From positions 1-35,919 of the IMG/VR virus record IMGVR_UViG_3300042691_028410: a stretch of 35,919 nucleotides of DNA; one strand, given 5' to 3'. The stretch's first letter is position 1. Each line of letters begins with the position of its first letter. Shown here piece by piece: positions 8,578 through 19,327 of this stretch. Position numbers and translations under genes: made by a program. This stretch comes from a virus. The notes under the pieces are model-generated. The model searched no databases. It worked only from the letters and a program-made list of their open reading frames with translations, and was not told the origin of the DNA.

Positions 8578-10332
8578 ATGAGAAAACAAGACGAAATAAG
8601 AATAGTTTTAGGTAATAAAAGATTTGCAGGGTCTTCTAACCAACCAGTACAAATACAACTTCCACTTATTGGTGAAAGACGTGAATTGATACAAGGAGAC
8701 CGCGCAACTTCAATAAATCTTAGAGAGATATTTGATAGCGAAAGACAAAATTCAAGTATTTTTAGATTAAATGGTAAAATTGTAAACATTTTTGATAATG
8801 TAATTTCAGGGAAAACAGATTATACGCCATTTAAAAACTATCTTTATTATTTAGATCCCGTTACTTCTATAAACACCGGAGTATGGAAAGGATATCCACA
8901 ATACGATGAATTTTCAATTATAAGAGATAGTTCAATACCGGGACACGTTATTTTTACTCCGAAAAGTGCAACAACCTATAATTGGATGACCTATGTATCA
9001 TACGCATTTAGTAGTACAACAGCACAAACAATGTCATTTGTTGATGAGGACTTTAATGTTACAAATGCCAATTTTAATGTTGCGGATGGAATACCATTTG
9101 TTATAAAAAACAAAACGCAAAACGGAAAAAACTTAGTTTATTTTTATTGTGCAACAAATCACAATTTAACTATAGGTCAGTACGTCAAATTAAATATAAC
9201 TATAGATGGAAAAAACACATTTCAAGTTTATAGTTTAGGTGATGATACATATAGGTCTGAACTTAGAGTTTTTGGAATTTATAATTTAAAGTTTCCTGAT
9301 AACGATATTGTTGATGGTACTTATGGAAATTTTAAAAGAATAATTGATTTAAACAATACAGGTGATACAACGTCTAGATATTATGTAAGGTTACATAAAA
9401 TTTTGACATCAAATGATGAAACATTTTTAACTAAAATGGCATTTGAAAATAATGCATTTCCGATTAAAAGAAAGTTAGAATATTCGGCATTAACACCAAA
9501 CAACCAACAAAGAATTTCAGTTAAAGACGGAACACAAAGTTATGGGTTTACGGTTAATAAAGATATAGACATATTTAGTTTATTAGATAATAACGGAAAA
9601 CCTGTAACTGAACTTTTTATGACGATTGTAAATAGAGGTTATATGGGTTGGTTTAATAAACCACCACAATCATTACAGAGGGCAATAGATATAGGATGGG
9701 AATTTAATTTTTTACAAAACACAATAGATCCCTGGTGGGTTCACACATCAACAGACAATAAAGATAATATAACAGTAGGTTCGTATCAAAAAAGCGGAGT
9801 TGATTTCTATTATAATAATTTTTTGAACATTGATGATGTCATTAAAGGTGATTTTTGTGAATATAACGATATTGAACAAAAAGAGTACGTATTATCACCA
9901 TTATATCATAAGTATTCATATAATCCTGACGTTTTTAATATTTCACAACCAATCCCATCGGGTATTAATGGTTTTGGAGTTTCAATAAGTAATTATGTAA
10001 GTACGGTACTATTTCCTCCTGGTTATATATATAAACCACATTATTCAATACCAATAAGATCTTTTAGTGATTATGTTGAAAACGCGTCTTTAGAAGAAAT
10101 TGATAACGTACCTTTTCACTCCTATTATTCTGACACTAATGGTCAATTTTATTGGAGAGACATATATAATTATGGTTTTGTTGATGGAGAAGGTCTTGGT
10201 TTAGATATACCTTTTATGAATGGCGCACACTACCCGTTTAAAACAATTAACTTTATTCATTTCCCAACCAAAAGAAACACATCTTTTATTTATAATGAAA
10301 TAAATCTACCAACAAACGATACTTGTGAATAA
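8578..10332 (+). CDS. Tail/baseplate structural protein, unknown family
   Basis: A 584-residue protein with no signal peptide or membrane segment. It opens with a short charged beta region (EIRIVLGNKRFAG...QIQLPLIGERRELIQGD) and is otherwise rich in Asn, Tyr, Phe and beta-strand patterns, like its neighbours. The ATG lies one base after the stop of the 1746-aa gene, and its 3' end overlaps the next gene by eight bases, so the three are translated together and are probably needed in similar amounts. By order it sits where T4 has gp8, but this is only positional. There is no known enzymatic motif. I place it in the baseplate or the tail periphery on context alone. Confidence 0.8.
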   Translation: MRKQDEIRIVLGNKRFAGSSNQPVQIQLPLIGERRELIQGDRATSINLREIFDSERQNSSIFRLNGKIVNIFDNVISGKTDYTPFKNYLYYLDPVTSINTGVWKGYPQYDEFSIIRDSSIPGHVIFTPKSATTYNWMTYVSYAFSSTTAQTMSFVDEDFNVTNANFNVADGIPFVIKNKTQNGKNLVYFYCATNHNLTIGQYVKLNITIDGKNTFQVYSLGDDTYRSELRVFGIYNLKFPDNDIVDGTYGNFKRIIDLNNTGDTTSRYYVRLHKILTSNDETFLTKMAFENNAFPIKRKLEYSALTPNNQQRISVKDGTQSYGFTVNKDIDIFSLLDNNGKPVTELFMTIVNRGYMGWFNKPPQSLQRAIDIGWEFNFLQNTIDPWWVHTSTDNKDNITVGSYQKSGVDFYYNNFLNIDDVIKGDFCEYNDIEQKEYVLSPLYHKYSYNPDVFNISQPIPSGINGFGVSISNYVSTVLFPPGYIYKPHYSIPIRSFSDYVENASLEEIDNVPFHSYYSDTNGQFYWRDIYNYGFVDGEGLGLDIPFMNGAHYPFKTINFIHFPTKRNTSFIYNEINLPTNDTCE

Positions 10333-11242
10333 TAAATATTTTAGAAAAACAATCACCGATCAAGACCAATATTTGGATATTCCATTGGAAATTAATTTTG
10401 ATATGCTTGGAAGAGAAGATGGAGTTGCAAGTTTTGAAAACGAAGTAATTTCTGAAATATTAAATCCAATCTCTGATTTTGAAATAACAAAGTTTGCACA
10501 CTCAGAATATGATGAAATAATAACAACAACAACACAAGTTGTGATCACAAACCCAAATACCGGACAACAAAATATAATTAATATACCAATTAATTTAATG
10601 ACGATACAAAAAACTTCAACAAATTATGAATTTTATTTTTTTGATTATTTGACAGGGGTTACTGCATCAACATCAACCAATTGGTTAACTGATTATGAAA
10701 ATGCAACATTTACTGATAGCGAAATATATTACTTTGCAAATTCATTCAAAGGGAGTTTTTTTAAATTAGATTTTTACGACTCACCACAAAATGAAAATCA
10801 AACATTGTTATTAAGCGTTATTTTACCAACACAACAAGGACTTAAAGAACCGGGAACAATAGGACCACCATTAAACCAAACTGCGGTACAAGTAAAAAAA
10901 CCTAAATTTGTTTTGGATTACACAGGAGCAGATAAAGAAGGATTTTATATATATTGGTTAAAAGATAAAAATTATTTAAACATTACAGAATTTTATGTAA
11001 GTGCAAAATTCTTTAATGCAAAAACAGGTCAATTTGTTAGAATGATGAATAGACCACAATCTACATTTATTGGTCAAAACATGTTTAATTTAGACAAGCC
11101 ATTATATTTTTATTACAAATATGTTATTGATTATAACACAAATGAATATAAAGTTTACACATATAACAATAATTTTCAAAACGCACAAAGAGTCGGAATA
11201 GGTGTTTCGCCTATAAAATGGTATGAATATGTTAACCCATAA
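10325..11242 (+). CDS. Structural protein, unknown family (GTG start)
   Basis: A 305-residue protein whose only start consistent with the operon is GTG at 10325, eight bases inside the preceding gene. It has a short N-terminal segment with FDMLGREDGVASFENEVISEIL (about residues 25-46), then beta-rich sequence containing TTTTTQVVITNPNTG and YFFDYLTGVTAS. The C-terminus (YVIDYNTNEYKVYTYNNNFQNAQRVG) is also beta-like. No domain family is recognised, and there is no signal peptide. The stop overlaps the next start in TAATG, the coupling type repeated through this block. A virion structural role is inferred from position between baseplate genes. Confidence 0.75.
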   Translation: MNNKYFRKTITDQDQYLDIPLEINFDMLGREDGVASFENEVISEILNPISDFEITKFAHSEYDEIITTTTQVVITNPNTGQQNIINIPINLMTIQKTSTNYEFYFFDYLTGVTASTSTNWLTDYENATFTDSEIYYFANSFKGSFFKLDFYDSPQNENQTLLLSVILPTQQGLKEPGTIGPPLNQTAVQVKKPKFVLDYTGADKEGFYIYWLKDKNYLNITEFYVSAKFFNAKTGQFVRMMNRPQSTFIGQNMFNLDKPLYFYYKYVIDYNTNEYKVYTYNNNFQNAQRVGIGVSPIKWYEYVNP

Positions 11243-12324
11243 TGGAATCAGAAAGAATTAATATAATAATATCACCTGAAGTATTAAATCGTGACATATT
11301 TAATATAACTTATAACGGAATAACTTTTGGTTCGTATTCGGGATTATCTCAAGTTTTAAGTGGTGGAACAAATGGAGATTCATTATTAACAGGACTTACT
11401 ATACCCATTTTATTTACCCAATCATATAATGATTTAGGTTATTATAGTACGTTTGATGGGTTATCCAACCAATTAGATGTTGTTACAAATTTTGTCATAT
11501 CAGGTAACCCAACATCACCATATAATATCAGACTTTATAATAGTGCGGGCTATACATATAATAGTTTTTTAGAATTATCAAACTATAAAGTAGATTGGGG
11601 AGACGGTTTAGTAAGTCAATATTTGAGCGTTAATCAAAGTAGTTTAGACCACACATATTCACCAACACCACAAAATTATACAATTAAAATGGTTCAGAGC
11701 AACCCCTGGGGGATAACTGAAATACAAAAAACAATAACACTACCATTTACAGGTGTTACTGTTGATAATGAACCAGGTAACATAACATTCACTCAACAAG
11801 GAGGTAATTGGTCAGGAATACCAATTAGTTATGATTACATATTTACAGGAGATAGTGAAAATAATATACCTTCACAAATATCAAGCTCATATTTACAAGT
11901 ACCATTTATTGTTTCAGGATATACTAATTCAAGATTAGCACTTTTAAGAAGATGGGGACCTAACCCTTATACTGTTGGTTATGTATTAAACCCAATAAAG
12001 GGAGTTATTGGATACGTTACTGAAATTAACCCAACATACACCGCATATACGGTTAATGATATTAATTATGTTGATTTTAATAATGGTAAAACTTTGTTCT
12101 TGGTTAATTCATCAGGATTGACCGCTAATGATTTAGTAGTATCAGCATTAACTAAAGATGAAATACTTTTAGATTTTGTAATGGATCCTGAAATACAATC
12201 TGACGTATTTGTTGAAAGAGGTAAATACAGTGCAGTTGAGGGGTTACAAAGACTAGGTGAGGTTGATAATTTAGGTGATTTAATAAGATATGGATATGGT
12301 TATTTTAAAATTAATAACACATAA
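11242..12324 (+). CDS. Structural protein with PKD-like domain
   Basis: A 360-residue protein. Residues about 95-175 show a PKD-type Ig-like fold: VDWGDG at 117-122, then DHTYSPTPQNYTIKMV, the usual W-G-D-G followed by H-x-Y and a Y-x-V/I strand. PKD domains are common in Bacteroidota surface proteins and phage tails, where they act as spacers or sugar/protein-binding modules. The N-terminus (about 1-90) contains repeated SGxT turns; the C-terminus (about 230-360) is beta-rich with a final helix region (VEGLQRLGEVDNLGDLIRYGYGYFKI). The start overlaps the preceding stop (TAATG). A role in the baseplate or fibre attachment is likely, but no specific homologue is evident. Confidence 0.82.
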   Translation: MESERINIIISPEVLNRDIFNITYNGITFGSYSGLSQVLSGGTNGDSLLTGLTIPILFTQSYNDLGYYSTFDGLSNQLDVVTNFVISGNPTSPYNIRLYNSAGYTYNSFLELSNYKVDWGDGLVSQYLSVNQSSLDHTYSPTPQNYTIKMVQSNPWGITEIQKTITLPFTGVTVDNEPGNITFTQQGGNWSGIPISYDYIFTGDSENNIPSQISSSYLQVPFIVSGYTNSRLALLRRWGPNPYTVGYVLNPIKGVIGYVTEINPTYTAYTVNDINYVDFNNGKTLFLVNSSGLTANDLVVSALTKDEILLDFVMDPEIQSDVFVERGKYSAVEGLQRLGEVDNLGDLIRYGYGYFKINNT

Positions 12325-12340
12325 AAAACAATATAAACTC

Positions 12341-12347
12341 TATTTAT
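12341..12347 (+). promoter_or_regulatory. Possible late promoter element (palindromic TATTTATAAATA)
   Basis: CTCTATTTATAAATAAAAATGG contains the TATTTAT core and, overlapping it, an exact TATAAATA, the T4 late consensus. The ATG at 12356 lies eight bases after the core. Since TATTTATAAATA is a palindrome, the strand cannot be decided from sequence; only + strand genes exist nearby. Confidence 0.45.
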
Positions 12348-12355
12348 AAATAAAA

Positions 12356-13264
12356 ATGGCATTAGGAGCATACGGTACAGTTAGACCCGCAGATGTGTCA
12401 CCACAAGATGTTGACATTATTCTGAATTACACACCATCAAGGGATGTAACAAATAATTTTGTGTTAAAAAAATTAAATAGCGCAAATATTCTTACACCAT
12501 ATTTTCACAATTCACAAACAGGTGGTGTTAATGGTAAAGAAATATTAGGGGGCTTGTATAATTTAAGATTACCTGCAAACGAATTTAATCAAATAGGTAT
12601 CTATACTTTATATATAAGACCTGCAGAGATTAGAACAACAATTACTGATTGTGGGGTTCTATCTGCGTTACCTAATGTAAAAGGAATAATTGTTGATTTA
12701 AATGATGTCCCTGCAGAATTCAGAAATAAATTTACAGCACAAGGTTTAGTTGGGTTTAGGGTTGAATATTTAAACTCTGACGGTACAAAAATACCTAACT
12801 TTTATAGAATAATTACATCTTCATTTTTTTGTGAACCTGTTGTAACTGACCAAACTAACACATCACAAAAATCAATTAGATATAGATATTTAGATACGGG
12901 AAGTGATTTATTATTTTGTACATTATCACCATCCGCATCACCAACAAATAAACCTAATGCAACACCATTTATTGGTCAACCAAACCAAGAAATTATAATT
13001 AGTAATACGTATTTTAATCCATTTACTGTTGATATACAAATTGCTGAACACGATATTGATACATTGGCAATAGCTCTTTATGGTAATCAAACTAAGAGTA
13101 TTGAAGATGGTATATACACTCTTTATGATACTGCTGGAAATATTTACAAACAATATAACTTGTTTGAGGTTAGAGATACATTTAACGAATTACTTTACGA
13201 AGTAAGACAAGATAGAGGTTTGAATATTGATTTTAGTAAAAACTTTACAAATATTATTAGTTAA
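12356..13264 (+). CDS. Tail structural protein, unknown family
   Basis: A 302-residue protein with no recognised domain. The N-terminus (MALGAYGTVRPADVSPQDVDIILNY) lacks a signal peptide. The middle (residues about 75-150) has a beta pattern ending in NVKGIIVDLNDVPAEFRNKFTAQGLVGFRVEYL. Residues about 190-210 hold a small Pro/Ser/Thr patch (LSPSASPTNKPNATPF). The C-terminal third reads as beta strands followed by a helix (DTFNELLYEVRQDRGLNIDF). It has a promoter-like element directly upstream and overlaps the next gene by one base (TAATG), so it may be co-expressed with the 1000-aa protein that follows and be its partner. Confidence 0.78.
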   Translation: MALGAYGTVRPADVSPQDVDIILNYTPSRDVTNNFVLKKLNSANILTPYFHNSQTGGVNGKEILGGLYNLRLPANEFNQIGIYTLYIRPAEIRTTITDCGVLSALPNVKGIIVDLNDVPAEFRNKFTAQGLVGFRVEYLNSDGTKIPNFYRIITSSFFCEPVVTDQTNTSQKSIRYRYLDTGSDLLFCTLSPSASPTNKPNATPFIGQPNQEIIISNTYFNPFTVDIQIAEHDIDTLAIALYGNQTKSIEDGIYTLYDTAGNIYKQYNLFEVRDTFNELLYEVRQDRGLNIDFSKNFTNIIS

Positions 13265-16200
13265 TGGCTAAAACTAAATTCATATGTCCAACACCACCAC
13301 CTGTAGGTTCGGGTACTTTTTCTGATGATTTGGTCGGAGTACAATTAGTATCGGGAGGGGGTCTGACTCTTGGGAATTTTCAGTTCACAAGATCGGTTTA
13401 CGAAAAAGTTAGTAGAACTTTTAGTACTGGAATATTTTCTGACCCATTCAACTTAGAAAATTTAAATATACAAAGTTTAGAAGAATCAAAAAAAATTATA
13501 GAAAAAAACTTTAAAGTTTACCCTAATTTTGATTTATCACAAATAACTAGTTTTTCTCTATATGGTTCTTTAAGTAAAAGAATTTCATCATCTATAAATA
13601 AAATTATTAATTATTTTCCTGCGGCAATTGAGGTAAACTTTACTAATTTAATTCTACAAACAGGTAACACCGCATTTAATATATCATATGATGTTATTGA
13701 CAATGAAACAACATTTGATATTGACTCAAACTTTTTTAGAAATCCCTTTGACATTGATTTTTCAATTAATGCAAACACTAATGTTAAAAACAGACCTATA
13801 AAAGTTTCTAAATATAGAGACCTCACAAGTAATTACCAAGACTTTGCGGTTTTTGTAGGAGAAACAAATAACGAATACAAAATAGTAGATTTAACACCAA
13901 CAAATTCAGTAACCGGAGGCACCGTAACTATAACAGTACAGGGAAAACCATTTTCCTCAAATACCACTACAGAAACAATTTTATTAAAACCTAACAAATT
14001 AATAACGGAAAAAATATTTCAAGATGATTTTGATGAAGTTGAAGATTATTTGTTAAATAGATATGCATATCCGCAATATACTACTAAATTTAGTTATCCG
14101 GATTACGATGATAATGGAAATTATATTATCATAAATAAAATTTTAACATGGTCACTAGATGGTCTATGGAATTTGGACATAAGAACAAGTCAGTTTGATG
14201 AATATTTGACAAATTTGCAATATATAACAGAAAGATTAGACGAATACAAAACAAATTTAGTAAGTAGATTTTTAATTTCAGGATCATTAAAAGAATTTGA
14301 TACAAATGATCAGAAAATAGAAAAAACTTTACAAATTTACGGAAGAAGTTTTGATGAAACTAAAAAATTTATAGACGCACTTGCTAATATAATATCTGTA
14401 AATTATGTGGTAAAAAATGACATACCATCTGCATTATTAGCCAATTTAGCGGCGACTTTAGGAATTGACCCAAACATATCACCAATTACTAATGACTCAT
14501 TACTACAATCAGTTTTTTCAACGACAAACGATATAATATATCCTGGACAAGGTAAAGAAGATACCCCTGCAGAACTAAATTATCAATACTATAGGAATTT
14601 AATTCTTAATTCTGGTTTTTTATTTAGATCAAAAGGAACTAGAACCTCAATTGAATATATTATGAGGATGATTGGTGCACCTGAAGCGCTAATAGAATTT
14701 AATGAGTATGTGTATTTAGCCGACCAAAAAATTTCTTTAGACGATTTTTATGAAAAATATGCAAAAATATCAGGAGGTACTACTTACATAGAATCACCAA
14801 CACTAGATTCAACTAATGTGTTTTCAATTTTAGGAACACAATATACCGGATTTACAACATCGGGAGTCATAAAATCAACATTACCGGATTTAAATAATTA
14901 CCCAATTAATATAGATACCGGATATCCTGAAATGCCAACTGAAAGTGATTCATTTTTCTTTCAAAAAGGTGCGGGTTGGTTTGAATCAACACCTGAACAT
15001 AGGTCAACAGAAGAAATTGATTTTACATTGTCTAATTTTACAGTATCGCCCTCAATTATTGTTACAAAACTCAAACCTTTTACTTATGGTCAAGATTATT
15101 TAAGTAGGTATGAAAAATTCCCAACGATGGATCTTGGGTATGGATTAACAAGAACTATAGATAATAAAAAATCTTGGAAAAAAGATGAGGTTGGTTTAAG
15201 AAAAAATACACAAAGTTCGGCACCAACAAATTATTTGTTAGAAAACGAAGGGCAGGTTATAAACGTAAAAAACATGGAGTTATATCTTAACATGGGTCAA
15301 GGAATAACCTATGATATTTGGGAAATGTCCTCAAGATATAATTACCCAATACCAAATTCGGGATTAACGGCACCTTATCCATCACCAGGACTTAATGATT
15401 GGACAGTAATAAATCCAAGACCTAATCAAAAAACATTTTTTGAATTTGCTCAAACCTTTTATAATAATTTAATAAATGTAAGAAATAGACAATATATATC
15501 TGATGGTAAAACTGGTGGTTACCCAGCATTACAATCAATTTTTTGGAAATACTTACAAACTGATCAAGTTTTAAATATACCAAACAATAAGTTCACATAC
15601 CAAAAAATGATAGATTTCACATTAGGGTTAGGTGATTATTGGATAAGACTTGTTGAGCAGTTTGTTCCTGCAACAACAATATGGAACACTGGACAAAAAA
15701 TGGATAATTCTGTTTTTCATAGACAAAAATTTGTTTGGAGAAGACAAAGAGGTTGTACATTTATTTTAGGTGATCTTAAAAATACTGATTGCTTACCTTG
15801 TACGTATGATGGTGAACCATACGCATACGATTGTATTGATCAAACAACACAATGTTCTTTACCTACTTTTGACCCAATCGCGGTACTTAATCAAAAAATT
15901 AATGAGATTTATACAAGTAGTGGTTTTACAAGTAATGATTGCGACAATACTTCTATGGTATCAACATGGTACGTTGAATTAACTTTAAAAGACACAATAA
16001 CAAATATTGAAGATACTTTGGTTTTTGAACCTTTTTATGTTGGTTATGGTCAAAATGCTGTTGACGTAGTGACTGGTTTACCTATTGATTATTTCCAAGT
16101 AATAAATGCTATTGATTCTAAACTTCAGTATTTATATCAGTACGGATTAAATTATTATTTTTCAGGTGGTGTATTAGTTGTTTCTAACACTAGTTGTTAT

Positions 16201-16266
16201 GATAATTTCACCAATAAACTTCTAAACCTTTATATAGGTTTGGACTTACAAATTAATTGCGGATAA
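13264..16266 (+). CDS. Baseplate protein with tail-protein-I-like core
   Basis: A 1000-residue protein. Residues about 340-480 resemble the P2 gpI/tail protein I family of baseplate components: a helix [25 protein letters not shown], then [13 protein letters not shown], and the characteristic [26 protein letters not shown]. This points to a wedge-arm role, linking J-like protein to fibres. Residues about 840-880 contain a Cys-rich turn (RRQRGCTFI...DCLPC...[10 protein letters not shown]). The last about 108 residues (893-1000) form a separate module with W...A-I...L...Y...L-x-V-x-x-x-x-C...L-x-I-x-C, which appears again in the next protein after its repeats. The start overlaps the preceding stop (TAATG). 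Length far exceeds gpI (about 180), so this is a large composite protein. Confidence 0.85.
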   Translation: MAKTKFICPTPPPVGSGTFSDDLVGVQLVSGGGLTLGNFQFTRSVYEKVSRTFSTGIFSDPFNLENLNIQSLEESKKIIEKNFKVYPNFDLSQITSFSLYGSLSKRISSSINKIINYFPAAIEVNFTNLILQTGNTAFNISYDVIDNETTFDIDSNFFRNPFDIDFSINANTNVKNRPIKVSKYRDLTSNYQDFAVFVGETNNEYKIVDLTPTNSVTGGTVTITVQGKPFSSNTTTETILLKPNKLITEKIFQDDFDEVEDYLLNRYAYPQYTTKFSYPDYDDNGNYIIINKILTWSLDGLWNLDIRTSQFDEYLTNLQYITERLDEYKTNLVSRFLISGSLKEFDTNDQKIEKTLQIYGRSFDETKKFIDALANIISVNYVVKNDIPSALLANLAATLGIDPNISPITNDSLLQSVFSTTNDIIYPGQGKEDTPAELNYQYYRNLILNSGFLFRSKGTRTSIEYIMRMIGAPEALIEFNEYVYLADQKISLDDFYEKYAKISGGTTYIESPTLDSTNVFSILGTQYTGFTTSGVIKSTLPDLNNYPINIDTGYPEMPTESDSFFFQKGAGWFESTPEHRSTEEIDFTLSNFTVSPSIIVTKLKPFTYGQDYLSRYEKFPTMDLGYGLTRTIDNKKSWKKDEVGLRKNTQSSAPTNYLLENEGQVINVKNMELYLNMGQGITYDIWEMSSRYNYPIPNSGLTAPYPSPGLNDWTVINPRPNQKTFFEFAQTFYNNLINVRNRQYISDGKTGGYPALQSIFWKYLQTDQVLNIPNNKFTYQKMIDFTLGLGDYWIRLVEQFVPATTIWNTGQKMDNSVFHRQKFVWRRQRGCTFILGDLKNTDCLPCTYDGEPYAYDCIDQTTQCSLPTFDPIAVLNQKINEIYTSSGFTSNDCDNTSMVSTWYVELTLKDTITNIEDTLVFEPFYVGYGQNAVDVVTGLPIDYFQVINAIDSKLQYLYQYGLNYYFSGGVLVVSNTSCYDNFTNKLLNLYIGLDLQINCG

Positions 16267-19022
16267 TGGCTTGTATTACTGGATTTACCACAGGTGGTTA
16301 TTATAGTTACACAGATTGTTGTGGAGTATTACAAGTAGGGTTTGCTGGTGGTTTAGACACGGTATGTGTTGATACCGCATTTTCTGCATCATCAATAGGT
16401 CTTATTTTAGATCCTGTTAGTGTATGTGTTCAAGATTGTAGCACGGGACCATTAAGTTATACTTTTTCAGTCACTGGTGTTTGTAACAATCCTACAGGTA
16501 GTGTTACATTTTCTTCATTTGGTGGAGTTGCTCCCTATACAATAGATAATATTACACCAACAGGAAGTGGATTAAGTGCACAAACAAGCTCAGGTCAAAT
16601 AACATTTACAGGATTAACTGGTGGAACATATGTTTTTAGAATAAATGATTCTTTAGGTTTACAAAATAATGAACTTTTTGTAAATGTTTTAATTTCTGAT
16701 TGTTTTAATGCAAACATAATTAACACTTCAGGTACTATTTGTGGTGATAATAATGGTAGTTTTGAAGTAAGCGGATCATCAATAAATGCACCATATACTA
16801 TACTTGTTTATAGTGGGGTTTCAGACTATGTTGGAAGTTATAATGCAATAACTTTCCCATACCAAATTAATGGATTACCACCATCAATTTATCATGCGGT
16901 TGTATATGATTATGGTTTAGCAACCGCAATTACAGAAAACGTAGTTATAAGTGCTAGTACAAACATTGATTATGGTTTTTGGGTGGTAGATGCTGGAACT
17001 TGCGTAATAAATACAGGTAAAGTTGCGGTTACAGGTGTCACAGGAACGGGACCTTATACATATTTGTGGTCTGATGGGCAAACAACACAGTTAGCTACAG
17101 GATTAACTGCGGGTAACTATTCAGTAACTGTTACTGATTTTTACGGTTGTCAAGTCACTAAACAAGCAACAGTTGGAATTGCACAACCACTTGGAGTACT
17201 TTCTATAAATCCGACACAACCTGATTGTTTTATTTCAAACGGTTCATTACAAATAACAATGTCGGGAGGTACTGGACCTTACTTTTATTCTGCAAATACA
17301 GGACAAGTTGGTTATACATTATCCAATACTTTCACAATTAATTCATTACCTGCGGGTAGCTATTCTATTTTAGTGAGAGATGCAAATTATTGTCCAATTA
17401 TTGTTAACACATCCTTGAATACTGTTGGAGGATTTAATGTAATTGGGAATACAATAACAAACTCAACATGTAATCAAAATAGCGGATCTATTACCACGAC
17501 AATTAGTGGATTAATTGGGTTTTATTTATATTCATTAACCGGACTCTCCAACAATCAGGTTTATACTTATTACACACAAAGCCAAAACGTTACGTTCCCT
17601 AACCTACCAAACGACACGTATGTTTTATCAATATCAGGAGAAAGTGCTGGTTGTGGTTATAGTGAAACTTTAGTAGTAAACTCAGTTGAAAAATTTAGTG
17701 TTGATGTTTCAGTAACAAACGCTACTTGTGAATTAAATAATGGTTTAATTACAGTAAATGTCGGAACAGGATACACTAATTGGGATTTAAATGGTCAATT
17801 AGATTATATTTTAACAGGAGTACCACCAATCATTGACACCACACTTAGCTCAATGACGTTCAGTAATTTAGCACCTGGTATATATACAATACAAGTAAGA
17901 GACGAAGAAGACTGTATTGTTTCAGATACTTTTACAATAGGAACAACACCACAATTAGATAGTGCAGTTTTTGTTAACAATTGTGTTTTTGGTAATGATG
18001 GTTCAGCAAGTGTTTCTATTTTTGATGGTACACCACCATTTACATACGATTGGTCAGATAATGTACCTCCTTTACAAACGGGAAGTACTGTAACTGGTTT
18101 ATCTGGAGGATCATATACTGTTACAGTTACTGACAATAGTGGATGTACAAATTATCTTTCTTTTGTTATTGATTGCACGTTTACTCAAGTAACAGGTTTT
18201 ACAAGATATAGTGTCTGTTCTGATAATAATTTTATTACAACATCAGGAACAAAAAGGGGGATTGTTGAAATGATATCTGAAGGGTTTTTAGATTTGACTT
18301 CAGGATATACAAATTGTTTTATAAATACTTACACCTTAGATTGTGATATAACATTAAATGGTAGTGCATTTACTCAAACGGTTACTGTTGAAAATGATGC
18401 TGGATGGCAACAAGCAATTGAAACCATTCTTTCATCAATACCTGAAGTTGGTGAATATAGTGTCAATTTAACAAATAATACGTTACAGATAAAATCAAAT
18501 TGTCAAAATGGTATTGACCCATTAGGTAATGCTGATTTTAGTTTATCTTTGAGTATAAATTACGATATTTCATGTCAGGATATTGCACCAACACCAACAC
18601 CAACTCCGAGTCCAACTCCGAGCCCAACTCCGAGCCCAACACCAACACCAACTCCGAGCCCAACACCTGGACCAACTCCAAGTCCAACACCAACTCCAAG
18701 CCCAACACCGGCACCTACCGCAGTTTATTATACTTGGTTATCCAACAATAATTATTATGCTTTAGGTGTACCACAAACTTGCCTAGACCCAATAGGGTCG
18801 TTGATATTATATACATCAACACCAACATTAAGTGCTGGTACAGTACTTTATACTAACCCTTCATTAACAACAACACTATCTCCATCGACCTCTTGTGGTG
18901 GTGCACCTGGCGCTTTGTGTCAAAAACCTATTAAATCTTCTAATCCTATAAGTTTTAGAAAAAAAGTAACAGTTGGTAGTGGTGGTGTAATACAAAATAA
19001 CCCTAGCCTTTCCAACTGTTAA
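16266..19022 (+). CDS. SprB-repeat tail fibre/adhesin
   Basis: A 918-residue protein built mainly of about seven SprB-type repeats of roughly 80-90 residues (about 55-640). The clearest copies are [18 protein letters not shown], then [16 protein letters not shown], and [13 protein letters not shown] with [14 protein letters not shown]. SprB repeats are typical of Bacteroidota gliding adhesins, so a host origin is likely. Residues about 640-770 match the C-terminal module of the previous protein. A Pro/Thr/Ser linker (775-818) leads to a terminal domain with YTW...[17 protein letters not shown], similar to the end of the 24865 protein. I choose ATG 16266 (TAATG coupling) over an upstream TTG at 16257. 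Probably a long receptor-binding fibre; many cysteines suggest disulphides or metal sites. Confidence 0.88.
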   Translation: MACITGFTTGGYYSYTDCCGVLQVGFAGGLDTVCVDTAFSASSIGLILDPVSVCVQDCSTGPLSYTFSVTGVCNNPTGSVTFSSFGGVAPYTIDNITPTGSGLSAQTSSGQITFTGLTGGTYVFRINDSLGLQNNELFVNVLISDCFNANIINTSGTICGDNNGSFEVSGSSINAPYTILVYSGVSDYVGSYNAITFPYQINGLPPSIYHAVVYDYGLATAITENVVISASTNIDYGFWVVDAGTCVINTGKVAVTGVTGTGPYTYLWSDGQTTQLATGLTAGNYSVTVTDFYGCQVTKQATVGIAQPLGVLSINPTQPDCFISNGSLQITMSGGTGPYFYSANTGQVGYTLSNTFTINSLPAGSYSILVRDANYCPIIVNTSLNTVGGFNVIGNTITNSTCNQNSGSITTTISGLIGFYLYSLTGLSNNQVYTYYTQSQNVTFPNLPNDTYVLSISGESAGCGYSETLVVNSVEKFSVDVSVTNATCELNNGLITVNVGTGYTNWDLNGQLDYILTGVPPIIDTTLSSMTFSNLAPGIYTIQVRDEEDCIVSDTFTIGTTPQLDSAVFVNNCVFGNDGSASVSIFDGTPPFTYDWSDNVPPLQTGSTVTGLSGGSYTVTVTDNSGCTNYLSFVIDCTFTQVTGFTRYSVCSDNNFITTSGTKRGIVEMISEGFLDLTSGYTNCFINTYTLDCDITLNGSAFTQTVTVENDAGWQQAIETILSSIPEVGEYSVNLTNNTLQIKSNCQNGIDPLGNADFSLSLSINYDISCQDIAPTPTPTPSPTPSPTPSPTPTPTPSPTPGPTPSPTPTPSPTPAPTAVYYTWLSNNNYYALGVPQTCLDPIGSLILYTSTPTLSAGTVLYTNPSLTTTLSPSTSCGGAPGALCQKPIKSSNPISFRKKVTVGSGGVIQNNPSLSNC
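18588..18719 (+). repeat. Short tandem repeat coding a Pro/Thr/Ser linker
   Basis: About 44 codons built from CCAACA, CCAACT and CCGAGC/CCAAGT units encode alternating Pro with Thr or Ser, broken by one Gly and one Ala. It separates the repeat stalk from the terminal domain of the fibre. Near-identical hexamers make it prone to length change by slippage and to recombination with the similar tracts around 25447-25962. Confidence 0.9.
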
Positions 19023-19024
19023 AA

Positions 19025-19312
19025 ATGCCATATTCAATAGACATAACAGGAGTGACTGGTGGTACGGCACCAATCGCATTTTATGCTTGTGATGAATATG
19101 GTAATAATTGTAGTTTATTAGGTTATTCGCCAGGAATATACGTTTTACCAACACTACTACAGACCGCAACAACTATTATGGTAAAATCTGTTGATGCAAC
19201 GGGATGTATATATTTTAAGTTACTTACATGTAACCCTGAAACTTTCTTTATATTAACAGAGTTGGGTGATGTTATAACAACCGAAGGTGGTGATTCGTTA
19301 GTTTGGTTATGA
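19025..19312 (+). CDS. Small Cys-containing fibre-associated protein (paralogue A)
   Basis: A 95-residue protein that starts two bases after the SprB fibre stop. It is related to the proteins at 19328 and 26501: an opening beta strand ending in TGGTAPIAFYACDEYGNNC, a middle ending in LP, then a strand with VKSVDATGCIYFKLLTC. The shared frame is TG-(G/T)-x-x-P-x-x-x-x-x-C-D...C...K-x-x-D-x-x-x-C. It reads like a single Ig/SprB-size beta domain, with two pairs of cysteines. The tail (about 75-95) is acidic and Gly-rich. Each copy follows a fibre gene, so it may be a small fibre cap, clamp or decoration. No known family is recognised. Confidence 0.8.
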   Translation: MPYSIDITGVTGGTAPIAFYACDEYGNNCSLLGYSPGIYVLPTLLQTATTIMVKSVDATGCIYFKLLTCNPETFFILTELGDVITTEGGDSLVWL

Positions 19313-19314
19313 TG

Positions 19315-19324
19315 TATATTTATT
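19315..19324 (+). promoter_or_regulatory. Putative late promoter element between two small paralogues
   Basis: An exact TATATTTATT copy lies three bases before the ATG at 19328 and two bases after the stop of the preceding gene. The tight spacing would make the transcript start at or after the start codon, so either this mRNA is leaderless or it serves the gene at 19648. Confidence 0.5.
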
Positions 19325-19327
19325 ATT

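Noticed and set aside
16257-16265. Upstream TTG start for the SprB fibre
   Set aside because: ATG at 16266 in a TAATG overlap matches the coupling used by its neighbours; the TTG has no supporting context.
18583-18765. ORF in another frame of the Pro/Thr/Ser tract, coding His/Gln-rich peptide
   Set aside because: It is an out-of-frame reading of the CCAACA repeat and has no independent support.
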